NCBI GenBank assembly: GCA_039028635.1
Contig: JBCCHV010000011.1
Coordinates: 62,001 to 126,000, forward strand
Source: Acidobacteriota bacterium
GTDB lineage: Bacteria; Acidobacteriota; Thermoanaerobaculia; Multivoradales; JBCCEF01
Reading direction: 5' to 3'
Length of the DNA: 64,000 nt
Part shown: positions 51,693 through 61,700 of the stretch, piece after piece
Layout of the letters: every line of letters begins with the position of its first letter
How positions within the stretch are numbered: the stretch's first letter is position 1
Made by a program: the position numbers and the translations under genes
The notes under the pieces: model-generated
Databases searched by the model: none
Told to the model about the DNA's origin: nothing
What the model saw: the letters and a program-made list of their open reading frames with translations, nothing else

Positions 51693-52123
51693 ACCGGACC
51701 CAGGAACCGGCCGCACACGATCATCAGCCCTTGATTCTGATCGTCGAAGACGACCTCGCGAGTCGCATCCTGCTGCGCGAAGTCCTGACCCGCTGGGGCT
51801 ACCGGTGCCGCCTCGCCGAGGATGGCATCCAGGCCCTCGAGCAACTCGACGCGGCGCACCGGGACCAGGATCCGGTGCGCCTCGTCGTGCTCGACATCCA
51901 GCTTCCTCGCCTGGACGGATACGGGGTGCTCTCGAGCATTCGAAGCAATCCTCGGACCCAGCCCCTGCCGGTGATCGCCATCTCCGCCTTCGCCACCGAG
52001 GAAGAGCAAGTCAAGGCCAACGCCGCCACCTTCGACGGCTTCATTCCCAAACCCGTCGACATGCCTCGACTGCGCCAGGAGATGACCTGGCTTCTGGAGC
52101 GCGCCGCGCAGCCCTCCACTTGA
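51689..52123 (+). CDS. Single-domain response regulator
   Basis: A 144-residue receiver with Glu20-Asp21-Asp22, phosphoacceptor Asp69 (VVLDIQLPRLDG), Ser in VIAISAFA and Lys in FIPKPVD. There is no output domain. It is coupled to the upstream kinase by a GTGA overlap. Because that kinase's own receivers look inactive, this separate receiver is the best candidate for its phosphoacceptor. Confidence 0.88.
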   Translation: MNRTQEPAAHDHQPLILIVEDDLASRILLREVLTRWGYRCRLAEDGIQALEQLDAAHRDQDPVRLVVLDIQLPRLDGYGVLSSIRSNPRTQPLPVIAISAFATEEEQVKANAATFDGFIPKPVDMPRLRQEMTWLLERAAQPST

Positions 52124-52183
52124 GCAGTTCTGGCGGCGCCAGGGTGAGCTCGCGGTGCTCCCGGACGGAAGCCGCGGCAGGCC

Positions 52184-52453
52184 TCAGCGACGCGGCTCTT
52201 GGTCGGGGGGCGTGACGTTCTTGACCCGTGGCTCGGCGGCGCCCGCCGGGCCCGGCTCCGGCCTTCTGAGACGCCCGAGAAAGACGGTCAACAGGCCGAG
52301 CAGGATCTCGTCGACGAACGGAATCAGATCCGGCACGAAGAGGTCGATGACGAACACCGAGGCGGCGAGAAAGAAGAGTTGGGGATGCTTCAGGCGAGCG
52401 GCGAAATCTCGGATCAGGCCGCGGCGGTTTTCTCCCGTAAAGGTCTCAGCCAT
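52184..52453 (-). CDS. Small membrane protein, DUF6116-like
   Basis: An 89-residue protein: a short basic amphipathic start (ENRRGLIRDFAARLKHPQ), a hydrophobic helix (LFFLAASVFVIDLFVPDLIP), then FVDEILLGLLTVFLGRL, and a polar Pro-rich tail. This is the layout of the DUF6116 family of small membrane proteins, recalled by pattern only. The frame is open further upstream, but ATG 52453 begins the patterned part. Confidence 0.6.
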   Translation of the reverse strand: MAETFTGENRRGLIRDFAARLKHPQLFFLAASVFVIDLFVPDLIPFVDEILLGLLTVFLGRLRRPEPGPAGAAEPRVKNVTPPDQEPRR

Positions 52454-52529
52454 AGAGCCATTATATCGCCTTGACCCCACCGCGGCGGTCCGCGAGAATG
52501 AGGCTCCAGACCAAGGAGGAGATCGCGTC

Positions 52530-52823
52530 ATGCTCGACCAGTTGCAGAAGGATGCCTTTGCGGACCGCGTTGGAACGAAGGTCCATCTGACTCTGCCGGA
52601 CTCCGCCGAGCTCGAGCTGACCATCCACGAGGTCACCGCCCTACCGCAACACGACGGCCAGACCCGACCGCCCTTCTCGGTACTCTTCCGCGGCCCCGAA
52701 GCGCCCGTCCTGGAACAGGCGATCTACTCCCTAGGCCATTCCGACCTCGGCACCATGGAACTCTTCCTGGTCCCCCTCGGCCCGAAAAAGAGTGGGTTCG
52801 AGTACGAGGCCGTCTTTACCTAG
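52530..52823 (+). CDS. DUF6916-like small protein
   Basis: A 97-residue soluble protein, mostly beta: FADRVGTKVHLTLPDSAELE, RPPFSVLFRGPEAPVLEQAI, YSLGHSDLGTMELFLVPLGP, GFEYEAVF. This pattern fits DUF6916, which I recall often near tail-collar proteins; that link is memory, not a search result. AAGGAGGA precedes the ATG. It overlaps the convergent acetyltransferase gene by eight bases. Confidence 0.65.
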   Translation: MLDQLQKDAFADRVGTKVHLTLPDSAELELTIHEVTALPQHDGQTRPPFSVLFRGPEAPVLEQAIYSLGHSDLGTMELFLVPLGPKKSGFEYEAVFT

Positions 52824-53292
52824 GCGACCACTCCATCAGGTAGTACACGCCCTGGTCTTCGAGCTCCTCGAAGCCCAGGCGGTGGTACAGGCTGAGGGCG
52901 GGATTGTTCTTCTCGACGTGGATTCGCACCGGCAGTCCCGCCGCCTGCCCCTCGGCGAGGAGCTCGGCGAGCAGCCGGCTGCCGACACCACCACGACGCT
53001 TCTCCGGCAAGAGGGCGATGTCGATCAGGCGAATCTCGTCCGTCCGACGATCGACATAGAGGCGACCGATGGCCTCACCGTCGACCACCACGAGGTCGTA
53101 GGCGGCGTCGGGGAACTGCTGCTGATAGAAGGTGTGCTGGGCCTCGAACTGCATGCGGACGAACTGCTCCTTTTCCGCGTCGCTCCACGGCACCGCCGCC
53201 AGCTCCTCGGCGCGGGTTCCAGCGTAGACCTGCAGCAGGAAGGGCAGGTCCTCTGAGGTCATGGGGCGTAGCTCGATTTCCGCTGAAGACAT
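52816..53292 (-). CDS. GNAT-family N-acetyltransferase
   Basis: A 158-residue single GNAT domain: IELRPMTSEDLPFLLQVYAG at the start, DIALLPEKRRGGVGSRLLAEL (the acetyl-CoA pyrophosphate loop, motif A), then IHVEKNNPALSLYHRLGFEE (motif B), and a final YYLMEW. The acceptor substrate is unknown. Small GNATs of this kind sit next to tail-collar genes in several genomes (from memory). The ATG at 53292 begins the conserved part, although the frame continues upstream. Confidence 0.82.
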   Translation of the reverse strand: MSSAEIELRPMTSEDLPFLLQVYAGTRAEELAAVPWSDAEKEQFVRMQFEAQHTFYQQQFPDAAYDLVVVDGEAIGRLYVDRRTDEIRLIDIALLPEKRRGGVGSRLLAELLAEGQAAGLPVRIHVEKNNPALSLYHRLGFEELEDQGVYYLMEWSPR

Positions 53293-53512
53293 CCGCTTCC
53301 TCCGCTCGCTGGACGAACTCTGAGCGAGGCCAGTTCTACCACGACGACTGCAGGTCCGGGCGCGGCTCACGCCGCCCCCGGACCCACCGCCCTCAAGACG
53401 CTGAAAACTCTCGACTCACGGCATCCTTCATCCCCGAGGGCCTCCGAGCCCAGCGGGCTGACCGCCCGCGACGAGGCGGAGTCGGCCGCCGTGTCGCTCA
53501 TTTTGCGCCTGC
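53293..53512. other. Intergenic region before repeat element III
   Basis: About 220 bases upstream of the acetyltransferase gene. They should hold its promoter; no clear -35/-10 pair is visible. Open frames here are short and unsupported. Confidence 0.35.
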
Positions 53513-53513
53513 C

Positions 53514-53715
53514 AGCAGGTTGCTGAAAATTCATTGCCAACCGGCTGCCGGGCCCGAGAGGGCCCGGCGGCGGCGAAGCCGCCGCGACGGGAGAGGAGGC
53601 CCAAGAACCGCGCTTCTTGGGCCGGAGCGGGCCGCGCAGTCAGGGGCGCGTAGCCCCTCTCGGAAAACAGCAGGCGCTGAAAAAGTCGCCACGCGACTTT
53701 TTCAGCCGCCTGCTA
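53514..53715 (+). repeat. Mosaic intergenic repeat element, copy III
   Basis: Begins AGCAGGTTGCTGAAAA and ends with the complement TTTTTCAGCCGCCTGCT, whose final bases give the TAG stop of the minus-strand gene at 53713. Internally it has the 47-base core (53577-53623), a GGGGCGCGTAGCCCC hairpin and a long terminal hairpin. It is the most complete and compact copy. The open frame across it (53520-53735) is not a gene. Confidence 0.8.
53669..53714 (-). terminator. Long terminal hairpin of element III, terminator of the collar operon
   Basis: AGCAGG-C-GCTGAAAAAGTCGC pairs with GCGACTTTTTCAGC-CG-CCTGCT around a three-base loop, about 20 pairs. On the minus strand it follows directly after the stop of the 106-residue gene. 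A-tracts and T-tracts lie within the stem. Confidence 0.65.
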
Positions 53716-54033
53716 GCTCCAGGGCTCGACCTTGACCTCGGTCGTGTCGTCGCCATAGCAAACCCGAACCACCTTCGGCACGTGCTCCATCTGGTGCTCG
53801 GTGGTGCCGGAAGCGATGACGTAGGTGCGCTTGCCGTCACCGTAAGGCGGCGCCTCGACCAACAGACGCCACTCATCGAGCTTGTCGGCCTGAGGCACGA
53901 TCATGGCGGTCCAGCCACCGTCCGGAAAACTCATGGTGGCCAGCACGTAGAGCACGCCGTCCCGACCGTCCGAGTGATCGAAGTCCCGCACGAAGGCCCG
54001 ATATCCGATTTGAGAAGGTCCTCGCTCAGCCAT
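53713..54033 (-). CDS. Small protein downstream of the collar triplet
   Basis: A 106-residue soluble protein with no signal peptide. It is predicted mostly beta: YRAFVRDFDHSDGRDGVLYV, ATMSFPDGGWTAMIVPQADK, VEAPPYGDGKRTYVIASGTT. I recognise no family. It is the last of five same-strand genes (giant protein, three collars, this one), 57 bases after the third collar gene, and its stop comes from repeat element III. It may be an accessory to the collar proteins. Confidence 0.55.
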   Translation of the reverse strand: MAERGPSQIGYRAFVRDFDHSDGRDGVLYVLATMSFPDGGWTAMIVPQADKLDEWRLLVEAPPYGDGKRTYVIASGTTEHQMEHVPKVVRVCYGDDTTEVKVEPWS

Positions 54034-54090
54034 TACTCACTCCCTTGAAGTCATGGGTCCAAAGAAAACTCCGAGAAATTTCGCCGGCCA

Positions 54091-54603
54091 TCAGCCACGC
54101 GACGGATACAAGCCGACTAACGCGATGATGAAATTCATCACGATGAATGGCTGCAGATTGTTGTGCGGCTGGCTGCCGCCGGTGTTCGGCAGAGTTGGAT
54201 CAGCCGCCGCCTGCAAATTGGCTGCATTCGCATACATGTCGGTGCCGGCACCGAAATGGTGGTTCTGCGGATTCTGCGAGTTACCGTCTTCACCCGAAGC
54301 GATGAGCTGGTGGGTGTGATTCGGCATCTGCGCCTCGCTGAGGGTCACCATTTCGACGCCGCCTCGCTGTCCGAGCCGGCGCGACGTCAGGCCGGGGCCG
54401 CGGCCAGGGTGCATCGGCACCCGCCCCTTGAGATTGGGCAGCGCCGTGGTGGAGCGACCGTCGCCACCGTAGGTCGTCCCGATGAGCGAGAACAGCGCCG
54501 TGTTCTGAGCAATCGGCAGGAGCTGACCATTGCAGAAGGCCCAACCCCGCGGCGCGAAATTGCCGGCGAAAATGCGAATCTCCGCTGTGAATGGTTCCGA
54601 CAT
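54091..54603 (-). CDS. Tail-collar domain protein (MdpB-like), copy 3
   Basis: A 170-residue protein. Start MSEPFTAEIRIFAGN leads into the Tail_Collar motif FAPRGWAFCNGQLLPIAQ, then ALFSLIGTTYGGDGRSTTAL and LKGRVPMHPGRGPG. The C-terminal 80 residues (MPNHTHQLIASG, then SQPHNNLQPFIVMNFIIALV and GLYPSRG) match the microcystin-dependent-protein branch of phage-collar proteins. No signal peptide or tail-assembly genes are nearby. Ribosome site TAGGAGG. The role of non-phage MdpB proteins is not established. Confidence 0.85.
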   Translation of the reverse strand: MSEPFTAEIRIFAGNFAPRGWAFCNGQLLPIAQNTALFSLIGTTYGGDGRSTTALPNLKGRVPMHPGRGPGLTSRRLGQRGGVEMVTLSEAQMPNHTHQLIASGEDGNSQNPQNHHFGAGTDMYANAANLQAAADPTLPNTGGSQPHNNLQPFIVMNFIIALVGLYPSRG

Positions 54604-54612
54604 GATCGCCTC

Positions 54613-55131
54613 CTAGTGCCTCGACGGATAGATGCCGAACAAGGCGATGATGAAGTTGATGCACAGAAACGGCATCAGATTGGTGTGGCTGCGACTGCCG
54701 CCGACGTTGGTGATCGCTTGCGTGCTCATATTCACTGGATCCGGGTCTTCGGCCCAGGCGTCGATGCCGATGGCCGAGGCGGGAGCCCGACCGGCCGGAT
54801 CCTGGTTGTTGGCAAGGCTGTTGGTGGCTTGCATCGCATGGGTGTGGCTCGGTAGCTGGTTGACCGTCAAGGTGACTTTCTCGGCTCCGGCCTTGGCCCC
54901 CAAGCGGCGCGGCGACAGGCCGGGCCCTGACCCGGCGTGAAGCGGGACTCGCCCCCGCAGGTCCGGCAGGCCGAAGGTGGTACGCCCGTCGCCGCCATAG
55001 ATGGTGCCGAGGAGACTGAACAGGGCATCGTTCTGGGAAACGGCCAGGAGCTGACCATCACAGAAGGCCCAACCCCGCGGCGCGAAATTACCGCCGAACA
55101 TGCGCATCTCTCCCACAAAAGGTTCTGACAT
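54613..55131 (-). CDS. Tail-collar domain protein (MdpB-like), copy 2
   Basis: A 172-residue paralogue of its neighbours: MSEPFVGEMRMFGGN, FAPRGWAFCDGQLLAVSQND, ALFSLLGTIYGGDGRTTFGL, DLRGRVPLHAGSGPG, LPSHTHAMQATNS, then SHTNLMPFLCINFIIALFGI. The variable segment (about residues 105-140) differs from copies 1 and 3, as expected if that part sets specificity. Nine bases separate it from copy 3 and twelve from copy 1, so the three form one transcription unit. Confidence 0.85.
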   Translation of the reverse strand: MSEPFVGEMRMFGGNFAPRGWAFCDGQLLAVSQNDALFSLLGTIYGGDGRTTFGLPDLRGRVPLHAGSGPGLSPRRLGAKAGAEKVTLTVNQLPSHTHAMQATNSLANNQDPAGRAPASAIGIDAWAEDPDPVNMSTQAITNVGGSRSHTNLMPFLCINFIIALFGIYPSRH

Positions 55132-55143
55132 GCTTCGTCTCCT

Positions 55144-55662
55144 CTAGTTGCGGGATGGGAAGAGCCCTTGCAGGGCGATGACGAAGTTCACCGCCAGATA
55201 GGGCTGCATGTTGTCGTGGGCCTGGCCGCCGCCGACGTTGGCAACGGTGCCGGTCGCCATCGCCACCTGGGATCCGAACTCGCCATAGATGGTGGCGCCC
55301 ACGGCTCTCGCCAGCACTCGACCGTTCGGCTGATCGGTCGTGCCGTTGTTGTTGGTGACCTGCAAGACATGGTCGTGCTGAGGCATCTCGGCGCCAGAGA
55401 GGGTGTGGGTCTCCTCACCGCTCTTCTGGCCTTCCCGGTGATCCCCACCGCCATTGCTGCGGCCGACGTGCATCGGCACCCGGCCGCGCATGTCCGGCAG
55501 ACCGAAGGACGTTCGGCCATCGCCACCGTAGGTCGTGCCGAGCAGCGAGTAGAGGCTCTGGTTCTGATTGATCGGCAAGATCTGGCCGTCACAGAACGCC
55601 CACCCCCGCGGCGCGAAGTTGAAGCCCACCATGCGGACCTCCGCCAAAAATGGTTCCGACAT
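55144..55662 (-). CDS. Tail-collar domain protein (MdpB-like), copy 1
   Basis: A 172-residue paralogue: MSEPFLAEVRMVGFN, FAPRGWAFCDGQILPINQNQ, LYSLLGTTYGGDGRTSFGLP, DMRGRVPMHVGRSNGG, MPQHDHVLQVTNNNG, then AHDNMQPYLAVNFVIALQGL. It is the first collar gene, with a strong ribosome site (AAAGGAGG) on the minus strand. The ATG at 55662 is chosen over an in-frame upstream codon because all three copies then start MSEPF. The giant surface-protein gene ends 132 bases upstream, beyond a hairpin. Confidence 0.86.
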   Translation of the reverse strand: MSEPFLAEVRMVGFNFAPRGWAFCDGQILPINQNQSLYSLLGTTYGGDGRTSFGLPDMRGRVPMHVGRSNGGGDHREGQKSGEETHTLSGAEMPQHDHVLQVTNNNGTTDQPNGRVLARAVGATIYGEFGSQVAMATGTVANVGGGQAHDNMQPYLAVNFVIALQGLFPSRN

Positions 55663-55744
55663 CTCCACCTCCTTTGGTGAGTGTTGTGAACCGCCCGGTG
55701 GGTACACCGCCCCCGGATCGGCAACCTTCCCTACATCCCTCGGA

Positions 55745-55766
55745 CTCGCGGCCGCACGGCCGCGAG
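55745..55766. terminator. Perfect hairpin between the giant gene and the collar genes
   Basis: CTCGCGGCCG-CA-CGGCCGCGAG: ten perfect pairs. It lies 29 bases after the giant gene's stop on the minus strand. There is no T-run. It may separate or attenuate transcription into the collar genes. Confidence 0.5.
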
Positions 55767-55794
55767 AGCTCTCAGTACCGCCATCGAAAAATCG

Positions 55795-58700
55795 CTACGG
55801 AGGGGTCGGACAGCCGGCGCCACCGTTGTTGGTGAAGCCATTCCCCACCGGCGAAAGCACATGATTGCTGTTGCGCGGATCGAGGAAGGCCTCGACCGTC
55901 GCATTGTTGTTCGGTCCGGCACCCATGCCCTCGACATGGAAGGTGGCCGCCGCCTCGCGCTCGAGGACGATGCCGGTAGCCGCCGAGTTGGCGTCGGCTC
56001 CGACATTGGCGCCGTTGAGGTCGAGGCAGTAGGTCGAAGATCCCTCGGCCTCGAAGACGAAGTCGCCGGTGCCGCCGGCCCCCTGAATAATGGTGTTGCC
56101 GTGGACGGTGGCGTTGACCGTGCAGTTGTCGTTGTCGGCCTTGATCACCGCCGCTTGATCCGAAGACGTTCCCGTTCCGGTGTTCGTGACGTGGATCTGG
56201 TTGTCCGTGAACAGCACGTTCATGGTCTTCGGATCGGTGTCGTCGGCCTGAATGAAGACGCCGTCGCGGGTGCCCCCCACGTTGCCCGCCGTGGTCCCGA
56301 AGTTGCCGGTGCCGACGCGGTTGTTGGTCACCCGGAAGTGCGACGTCGGCGTGTCCTCGCGCACATCGATGAAGATGCCGATGCCGTTGGTCATGTCGTT
56401 GATGTCGTTGTTGTCGATGGTGACATCGACCACGCCCACCGAGCCGCTCGCCGGCTCGGGCACGATGTTGATCCCGCGACGACGGCCCTGGACGTTCTCG
56501 ATGCGATTGCCCGAGATCGTGCCGGTGATGGTGCCTCCGGCGTTGGCCGCCGCGGCCGCGATGTTGATCACCCCGCCGTTGACGCCCGGGATTCCGACGT
56601 TCTGAATCGTGTTGCCGGAGATGGTGAAGGCCGAGCTCGCGCTGTGCGCCTTGCCGATGTTGATGACGCTCGAGCCGACCGCGGCGCGGGCGTTGCTCAC
56701 GGTGTTGTTGCGGAACACCGAGGTCACCGTGCCGGTGTCGCCCGGATCGAGGCCCGCCGAGTGCTGGAAGGCGTCCGGCACCAGATCCGTGAACAGGCTG
56801 TCTTCGACAGTGACGTTCATCAGCGAGTTGCCGCGTCCCTCGACCAGGAACATCACCTGGCCGGTGACGGCATTGCGGAAGATCGAGTTGCCGGTAGTGA
56901 AGCCGGTGCCGGCGTTCAAATTGACGTTGTCGTTGCGCAGGAAGACGGCGCTGGTGTTGGCGACATCGACGTCCTCCACGGTGATGTGCATCAGCGAGCC
57001 CTGGCCGCTGAGCTGATCCGCCAGAATGCCGTTCCCTCCCGGCGTCAGGATTCGCATGCGCGCCAGGTTGAGCTCGTGGCTGCGATCGACCAGCACCGCC
57101 GTGCCGGTGGTGTTGCGGATGAAGCCGCCGGAGCTGTTGCCGCCCTGGGTGGTGTCGACATTGTCACCGGTCACCGTCACGCCACCGCTGGTGCCGGTGT
57201 TGGTCAGCACGATGCCGCTCGACGCACCGTTGGCCGAGATATCGCGGAAGGTCATGTCCAGGGCACCGATGTTGGTGTTCTCGACCCGCAGTGCCCGGCC
57301 GGTGGTGGTGCTGAGCGAGTGGGCCGTCGTCGGATCGAGCACGTTGACGGTACCGCCGTTGGTCACCACGAAGGCATCGAAGGTGGCGGTGTCGAGGTCG
57401 AGGGCGCCGTTCACCGTCACCACCGCGGCATCGTTGTTGTCGAGCAGGATGCCCTGGCCGGTGTCGGTGATGGCACCGCCCAGGGTCACCGTGCCGGCGC
57501 CGTGGTTGGTCACCTCGACGGAGCGCAACGCCGAGTTGTTGACGTCGCTGTCGATGGTCTTGGTGCCGGAGCCGAAGTCGACATCGATCGCCACGCCGGC
57601 GGCGTTGGCGATGGTGCCGCCACTGGCGACGAAGGAGCCGGTGACTCGCGTCAGGCTGATGCCGGCGCCGTTGCTGTTGGTCGAGCTGACGCTGGCGAAG
57701 GTCATGCCGACGGCGGTCGGGTTGATCACCACCGCCGGACCGCCCGTCGAGGCGATCGAGCTGGTGTTGTCGGTGACGTTGACGGTGCCCGAATCGGTCG
57801 CCACCAAGCCACGCACGCCCGCTCCGTTGGTGTTGACCGCCACCCGGCTGAAGTTGATCGTCGCCGTGCCGTTGGCGTTGAGGAAAACGGCATCCACCGG
57901 CGCCGGTGTGCCGCCGGCGATCACCATGTCCGGGAAGGTCATGTTGCCGGCGCTGTTCTGCACGCTGATGCCGTGGTGGTTGGTGGTCGCGATGGTGGTG
58001 CCGCCGAAGCTGCTGCCGCCATCGACGTCGTCGAAGACGATCACTCGGCCGTTTGAGTGACTGACGGCCATGTTGGTGACGTTGACCGCACCATCCGTGT
58101 TGCTCGCCGAAATGGCTGCGAAGCTGCCGCCGTCGGTGCTCAGGTTGCCGTTGTCCACGGTCACCGTGCCGCCGACCGTATTGGCGACCCGCACGGCGGT
58201 GGTGTCGGCACCGGTGATCGAGCCGCCATAGCTCACCACCGGCGCCGCGCCATCGACCAGGAAGCCGACGCCGGCCGGGTTGGTGATGGTGCCACCGGTG
58301 ATCGTCACCGAGCCACTGACATCGTCCAGACTGACGCCGCTCGCGGCGCTGTTGGTCGAGCTCAGGGAAGCCACCGTCATGGCGGCGGTCATGGGATCGA
58401 GATCGAGGGCGGCGCCACCGGTCGAGGTCAGGCTGGTGCCCGCACCGGTGGTCAGCCGGAAGCCGACGCCGGCGCCGGCGTTCAAGGGCCCGGCAGCGGT
58501 CGCCCGCAGGCCGCTCCCACCGTCGGCCACCACGTCGAGATCAGCGAACGCGAGATCGCCGGTCATATTGGTCAGCACCATTCCAGAGCCGCCAACGCCA
58601 TCACCGCTGGTCCCGACGGCCGTGTTCCCCGCCGTCACCGCATCGCCGGTGAAGTCGCCATCGCCGCCACCGCCCGTGCCGCCGTCGGCATCGAGCACGA

Positions 58701-61700
58701 CGCCGTTCATCACGATGCCGTTACCCGTGGTGTCCTGATGCACCGAGTTGCCGGCGAAGGAGGACACCACCAGGGTGCCGCCGCCGGAGCCATCGATCAC
58801 CACACCGTTGGCACCGCCGGTGATGTCGGCGTTGTTGTCGAACACCACCTCGAGTCCACCGTTGCTGGTGCGCACCTCGGCGGCGTCACCGGTGGCGGTG
58901 AGGGCGTTGCCGACGATCGCGACGCGACTGTCGCTGGCGGTGCTGTTGTGGTTGACGTCGACACCGTCGTCACCGCCATCGCGCACGATGTTGTTGTTGA
59001 TCGTCACCTCGACGCGGTTGCCGCCGGTGGCGGTGACGTCGATGGCGTTGTCGTCACCGTCGACGTTGAGGCCGCGCACGAAGATGCCGGTCAGGTCGCC
59101 GGAGTCGGCCGTCACCTGGACGCCGACGCCGCCGGTGGCGTGATCGATCATCGGGTGGTTACCGGCGCTCGCCGGCACCAGCGAGGTCGGTGCCGGATTG
59201 CCGTTGACGGAAACGTTGGGCTCGCAGCCGTGGTGCTCGCCGTGCAGCAGGACGCCGGAGAAGCTGATCTCGATGCCACCGTCATGGCCGGTCGAGGAGC
59301 CGTCACCGGTGCGCACGCAGATCATGTCGTTGGCGCCGTGAGCGGTCTCCGCCTCGGCGAGGGTGTCGAAGGGATCGCTCGACCGCCCGAGACCACCGGC
59401 GGCGGCATCGTTCTCGACGTACCAGACGCGGCCGACGAAGGTGATGTCCACCGTGCCGGTGACCGCCGTCGAGCCGTCCGTGACGTCGTAGGTGAAGGAG
59501 TCCATTCCGGTCGCCCCGGCAGGCGGCAGGTAAGTGAAGGTGCCGTCCGAGTTGACCGTCACCACGGCGCCCGCCGTGGCGGTGTTGAGGGAGGCGGACA
59601 GCGGCGCCGGGCCGTCGCCGCCATCGCTGTCGTTCGACAGCAGGTTGCCGGCCACGAACACCGAGGGGGTCTGGGTCTGGCTCGTGGCCACCTGCAGCAG
59701 GGTGTTGGAGACCGTGTCGAAGGTCTCGCCCACCACCATCGGGATGTCGTTGACGCCGGTGATGGTGATGGTCACCGTCGCCGTCTCGGAGCAGCTCCCG
59801 GAACCGTCATCGAGGGTGTAGGTGAACTGCTCCTGGGCCATGTCCCCGGGACCGAGCGAGTCGTAGCCGCCGTTGGGATCGAAGCTGAAGGAGCCGTTGG
59901 CATTCACCGTCAGCAAGCCCGAGCCGAGGGCGATCTGGACGCCGACGTTGGCGGCGTTGCCGTTGACCGCCGTCACCGTCAGGGAATCGCCTTCCGGATC
60001 AGAGTCCGCCGTCGTCGGGTTGGCCGCCGTGACGTTGCCGTTCAGCACCGTGTCCTCATCCGTCGACACCGCGTCGTCGACCGCCGTCGGACAGTCGTTG
60101 ACGCCGGTGATGGTCACCGTCACCGTTGCCATCTCGGAGCAGGTCCCCGAGCCGTCATCGATCGTGTAGGTGAAGCTGTCCGTGTCCGTCGCACCGGCGG
60201 CCAGGGTTTCGAAGGCACCGTTGGGGTCGTAGCTGAAGGTGCCATTGGCATTCACCGTCAGCAGCGCACCCGAACCCAGCGTGATCTGCACGCCAACGCT
60301 TGCCGCCATGCCATTGACCGCCGTCACCGTCATCGGATCACCGTCCGGATCCGAATCGGCGGTCGTCGGATTGGCGGCCAGGACATCGCCGTTCAAGACC
60401 GTGTCCTCGTCCGTCGACACGGCATCGTCCACCGCCGTCGGGCAACTGTTGCTGCCATTGATGGTGATGGTCACCGTCGCCGTTTCGCTGCAGGTGCCGG
60501 AGCCGTCGTCGAGGGTGTAGGTGAAGCTGTCCGTGTCCGTATCGCCATCGCCCAGGCTGTCGAAGGCGCCGTTGGGGTCGTAGTCGAAGGTGCCGTTGGC
60601 GTTCACCGTCAGCAGCGCCCCGGAAGTCAGCGTGATCTGGGTGCCGACACTCGCCGCCACACCGTTCACCTCCGTCACCACCAGCGTGTCGCCTTCCGGA
60701 TCGGAATCCGCCGTCGTCGGGTTGGCGGCCGTGACGTCGCCGTTCAGGGTGCCGCTCTCGCCCACCGAGAAGGCATCGTCGACCGCCGTCGGGCAGTCGT
60801 TGACGCCGGTGATGGTCACCGTCACCGTCGCCGTCTCGGAGCAGGTCCCCGAGCCGTCATCGATCGTGTAGGTGAAGCTGTCCGTATCCGTCGCACCCGC
60901 CGCCAGGTCGTCGAAGGCGCCGTTGGGGTCGTAGCTGAAGGTGCCGTTGGCGTTCACCGTCAGCAAGGCGCCAGAACCGAGCGTGATCTGGGTGCCGACG
61001 CTCGCCGCCACACCGTTCACCTCCGTCACCACCAGCGTGTCGCCCTCCGGGTCGGAGTCGGCCGTCGTCGAATTGGCGGCCGTGACATCGCCATTGAGGA
61101 CCGTGTCCTCGTCCGTCGACACCGCGTCGTCCACCGCTGTCGGGCAGTCGTTGACGCCGGTGATGGTCACCGTCACCGTCGCCGTCTCGGAGCAGGTCCC
61201 CGAGCCGTCATCGATCGTGTAGGTGAAGCTGTCCGTGTCCGTCGCACCGGCCGCCAGCGCGTCGAAGGCGCCATTCGGGTCGTAGCTGAAGGTGCCGTTG
61301 GCGTTGACCGTCAGCAGCGCCCCCGAACCCAGCGTGATCTGGGTGCCGACGCTCGCCGCCATGCCGTTGACCTCGATCACCACCAGGGAGTCGCCCTTGG
61401 GATCCGAATCGGGACCATTGCCGTTGTCGACGGTGACGTCGCCGTTCAAGACCGTGTCCTCGTCGGTGGCGACGTCGTCATCGACCGCCGTCGGGCAATC
61501 GTTGACGCCATCGACGGTGATCGTGACATCGGCCGAGTCGGGACAACCCTGGGGATCTTCGATGGTGTAGGCGAAGCCGTCCGTTGCCGCCTCGCCGGGC
61601 GCCAGAGGATCGAAGACGCCGTTCGGATCGTAGTCGAAGGTGCCGTTGGCGTTGACCGTCAGCAAGGCGCCCGAACCCAGCGTAATCTGGGTGCCGACGC

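Noticed and set aside
53713-55662. Tail-collar genes considered as a prophage or tailocin
   Set aside because: No structural, lysis, replication or integration genes occur within the window on either side, and base composition matches the surroundings.
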